Assembly: GCA_021824635.1 (NCBI GenBank)
Contig: JAKAKD010000068.1
Span: 1-64,000 of the forward strand
Length of the DNA stretch: 64,000 nucleotides
DNA from: Bacteroidota bacterium
Lineage (GTDB): Bacteria; Bacteroidota; Ignavibacteria; Ignavibacteriales; Melioribacteraceae
Direction of reading: 5' to 3'
The position numbers were made by a program, and so were the translations under genes. Shown here one piece after another: positions 63,873 to 64,000 of this stretch (the first letter of the stretch is position 1; each line of letters begins with the position of its first letter). The notes beneath the pieces are model-generated. The model was not told the origin of the DNA. It saw nothing but the letters and a program-made list of their open reading frames with translations, and searched no databases.

Positions 63873-64000
63873 TTAAAATGAATATCTAAATGCGAGCGCG
63901 AGCGACTTACTCTGCTCATCATATTGCAAAGCATAATTAGTGTTGTGCCACTCTGCAGAATAACCTGCATCAAATGCACTAATTATTTTTACCACAACGT
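63873..64000 (-). CDS. C-terminal end of an outer-membrane protein (5' part outside window)
   Basis: A minus-strand frame is open from 63998 to the TAA at 63873 and encodes 41 residues ending in SLALAFRYSF. The alternating polar/hydrophobic pattern and terminal Phe are typical of the last strand of an outer-membrane barrel. No start is visible, so the gene continues past the window. It may be an efflux-related porin or TonB-dependent receptor; the family cannot be told from this fragment. Confidence 0.5.
   Translation of the reverse strand, partial: VVVKIISAFDAGYSAEWHNTNYALQYDEQSKSLALAFRYSF

Noticed and set aside
63731-63979. A minus-strand frame overlapping the SHOCT gene
   Set aside because: It is out of frame with the SHOCT protein and the outer-membrane tail, has no recognisable motif and is best explained as a shadow.

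Overview
The window reads like a chromosomal segment of a low-GC, Gram-negative member of the Bacteroidota/Chlorobi group, most plausibly an Ignavibacteria-like bacterium (inference from gene content, not from a marker-gene search). The supporting signs are an alternative complex III (Act) operon joined to an A2-type cytochrome oxidase, outer-membrane barrels and SpII lipoproteins, LPS heptose synthesis, and spacers that carry Bacteroidota-type promoters (TTG at about -33, TAnnTTTG at about -7). Genes are tightly packed; many overlap by 4 bases, and several of these overlaps use TTG starts.

Layout. 1-5804: histidine biosynthesis operon hisG(3' end)-D-C-B-H-A-F-IE. 6090-7596: a sugar-phosphate nucleotidyltransferase and a small lipoprotein. 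7659-11922 (minus strand): histidine breakdown genes hutI-ftcD-fchA followed by a NamZ-type muramidase. 12043-16550: glycogen synthase, heptose phosphatase, a lipoprotein and an outer-membrane barrel. 16749-19810: glyA, tatC and a polyprenyl diphosphate synthase. 20110-34842: the respiratory block actA-small ORF-actB-actC-actDE(fused)-actF-cytochrome c-sco-coxA-coxC-coxD-coxB-ctaB-polytopic cytochrome c, a full quinol-to-oxygen chain with assembly factors. 35088-39071: a 1327-residue REC-6xPAS-GAF-histidine kinase. 39176-57039: mostly housekeeping genes (prmC, dtd, comEC, murB, MFS, manC, an rpiB-like gene, pyrK-pyrD, folC, rho, pdxA, ftsE, adk, tadA).

57171-64000: an accessory region. A complete tRNA-Arg(TCG) is followed by a 42-base 3' half of a tRNA-Arg(ACG), which abuts a tyrosine recombinase. 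Beyond it lie a relic of a second recombinase and a minus-strand metal-efflux cluster: SHOCT protein, two DUF302 proteins, a Zn/Cd/Pb-type P-ATPase, a His-rich NicO/UreH-like membrane protein and a CDF exporter. The simplest reading is the left end of an integrated island whose right end lies outside the window.

The less ordinary items are the ActD-ActE fusion, the eight-helix cytochrome c closing the oxidase operon, a 58-residue Tat-leader-like protein between actA and actB, an RpiB homologue with an extra N-terminal segment and no catalytic Cys, a DUF302 paralogue with its core deleted in frame, and 36-base tandem repeats inside the integrase gene. No CRISPR array, defence system or rRNA was seen.
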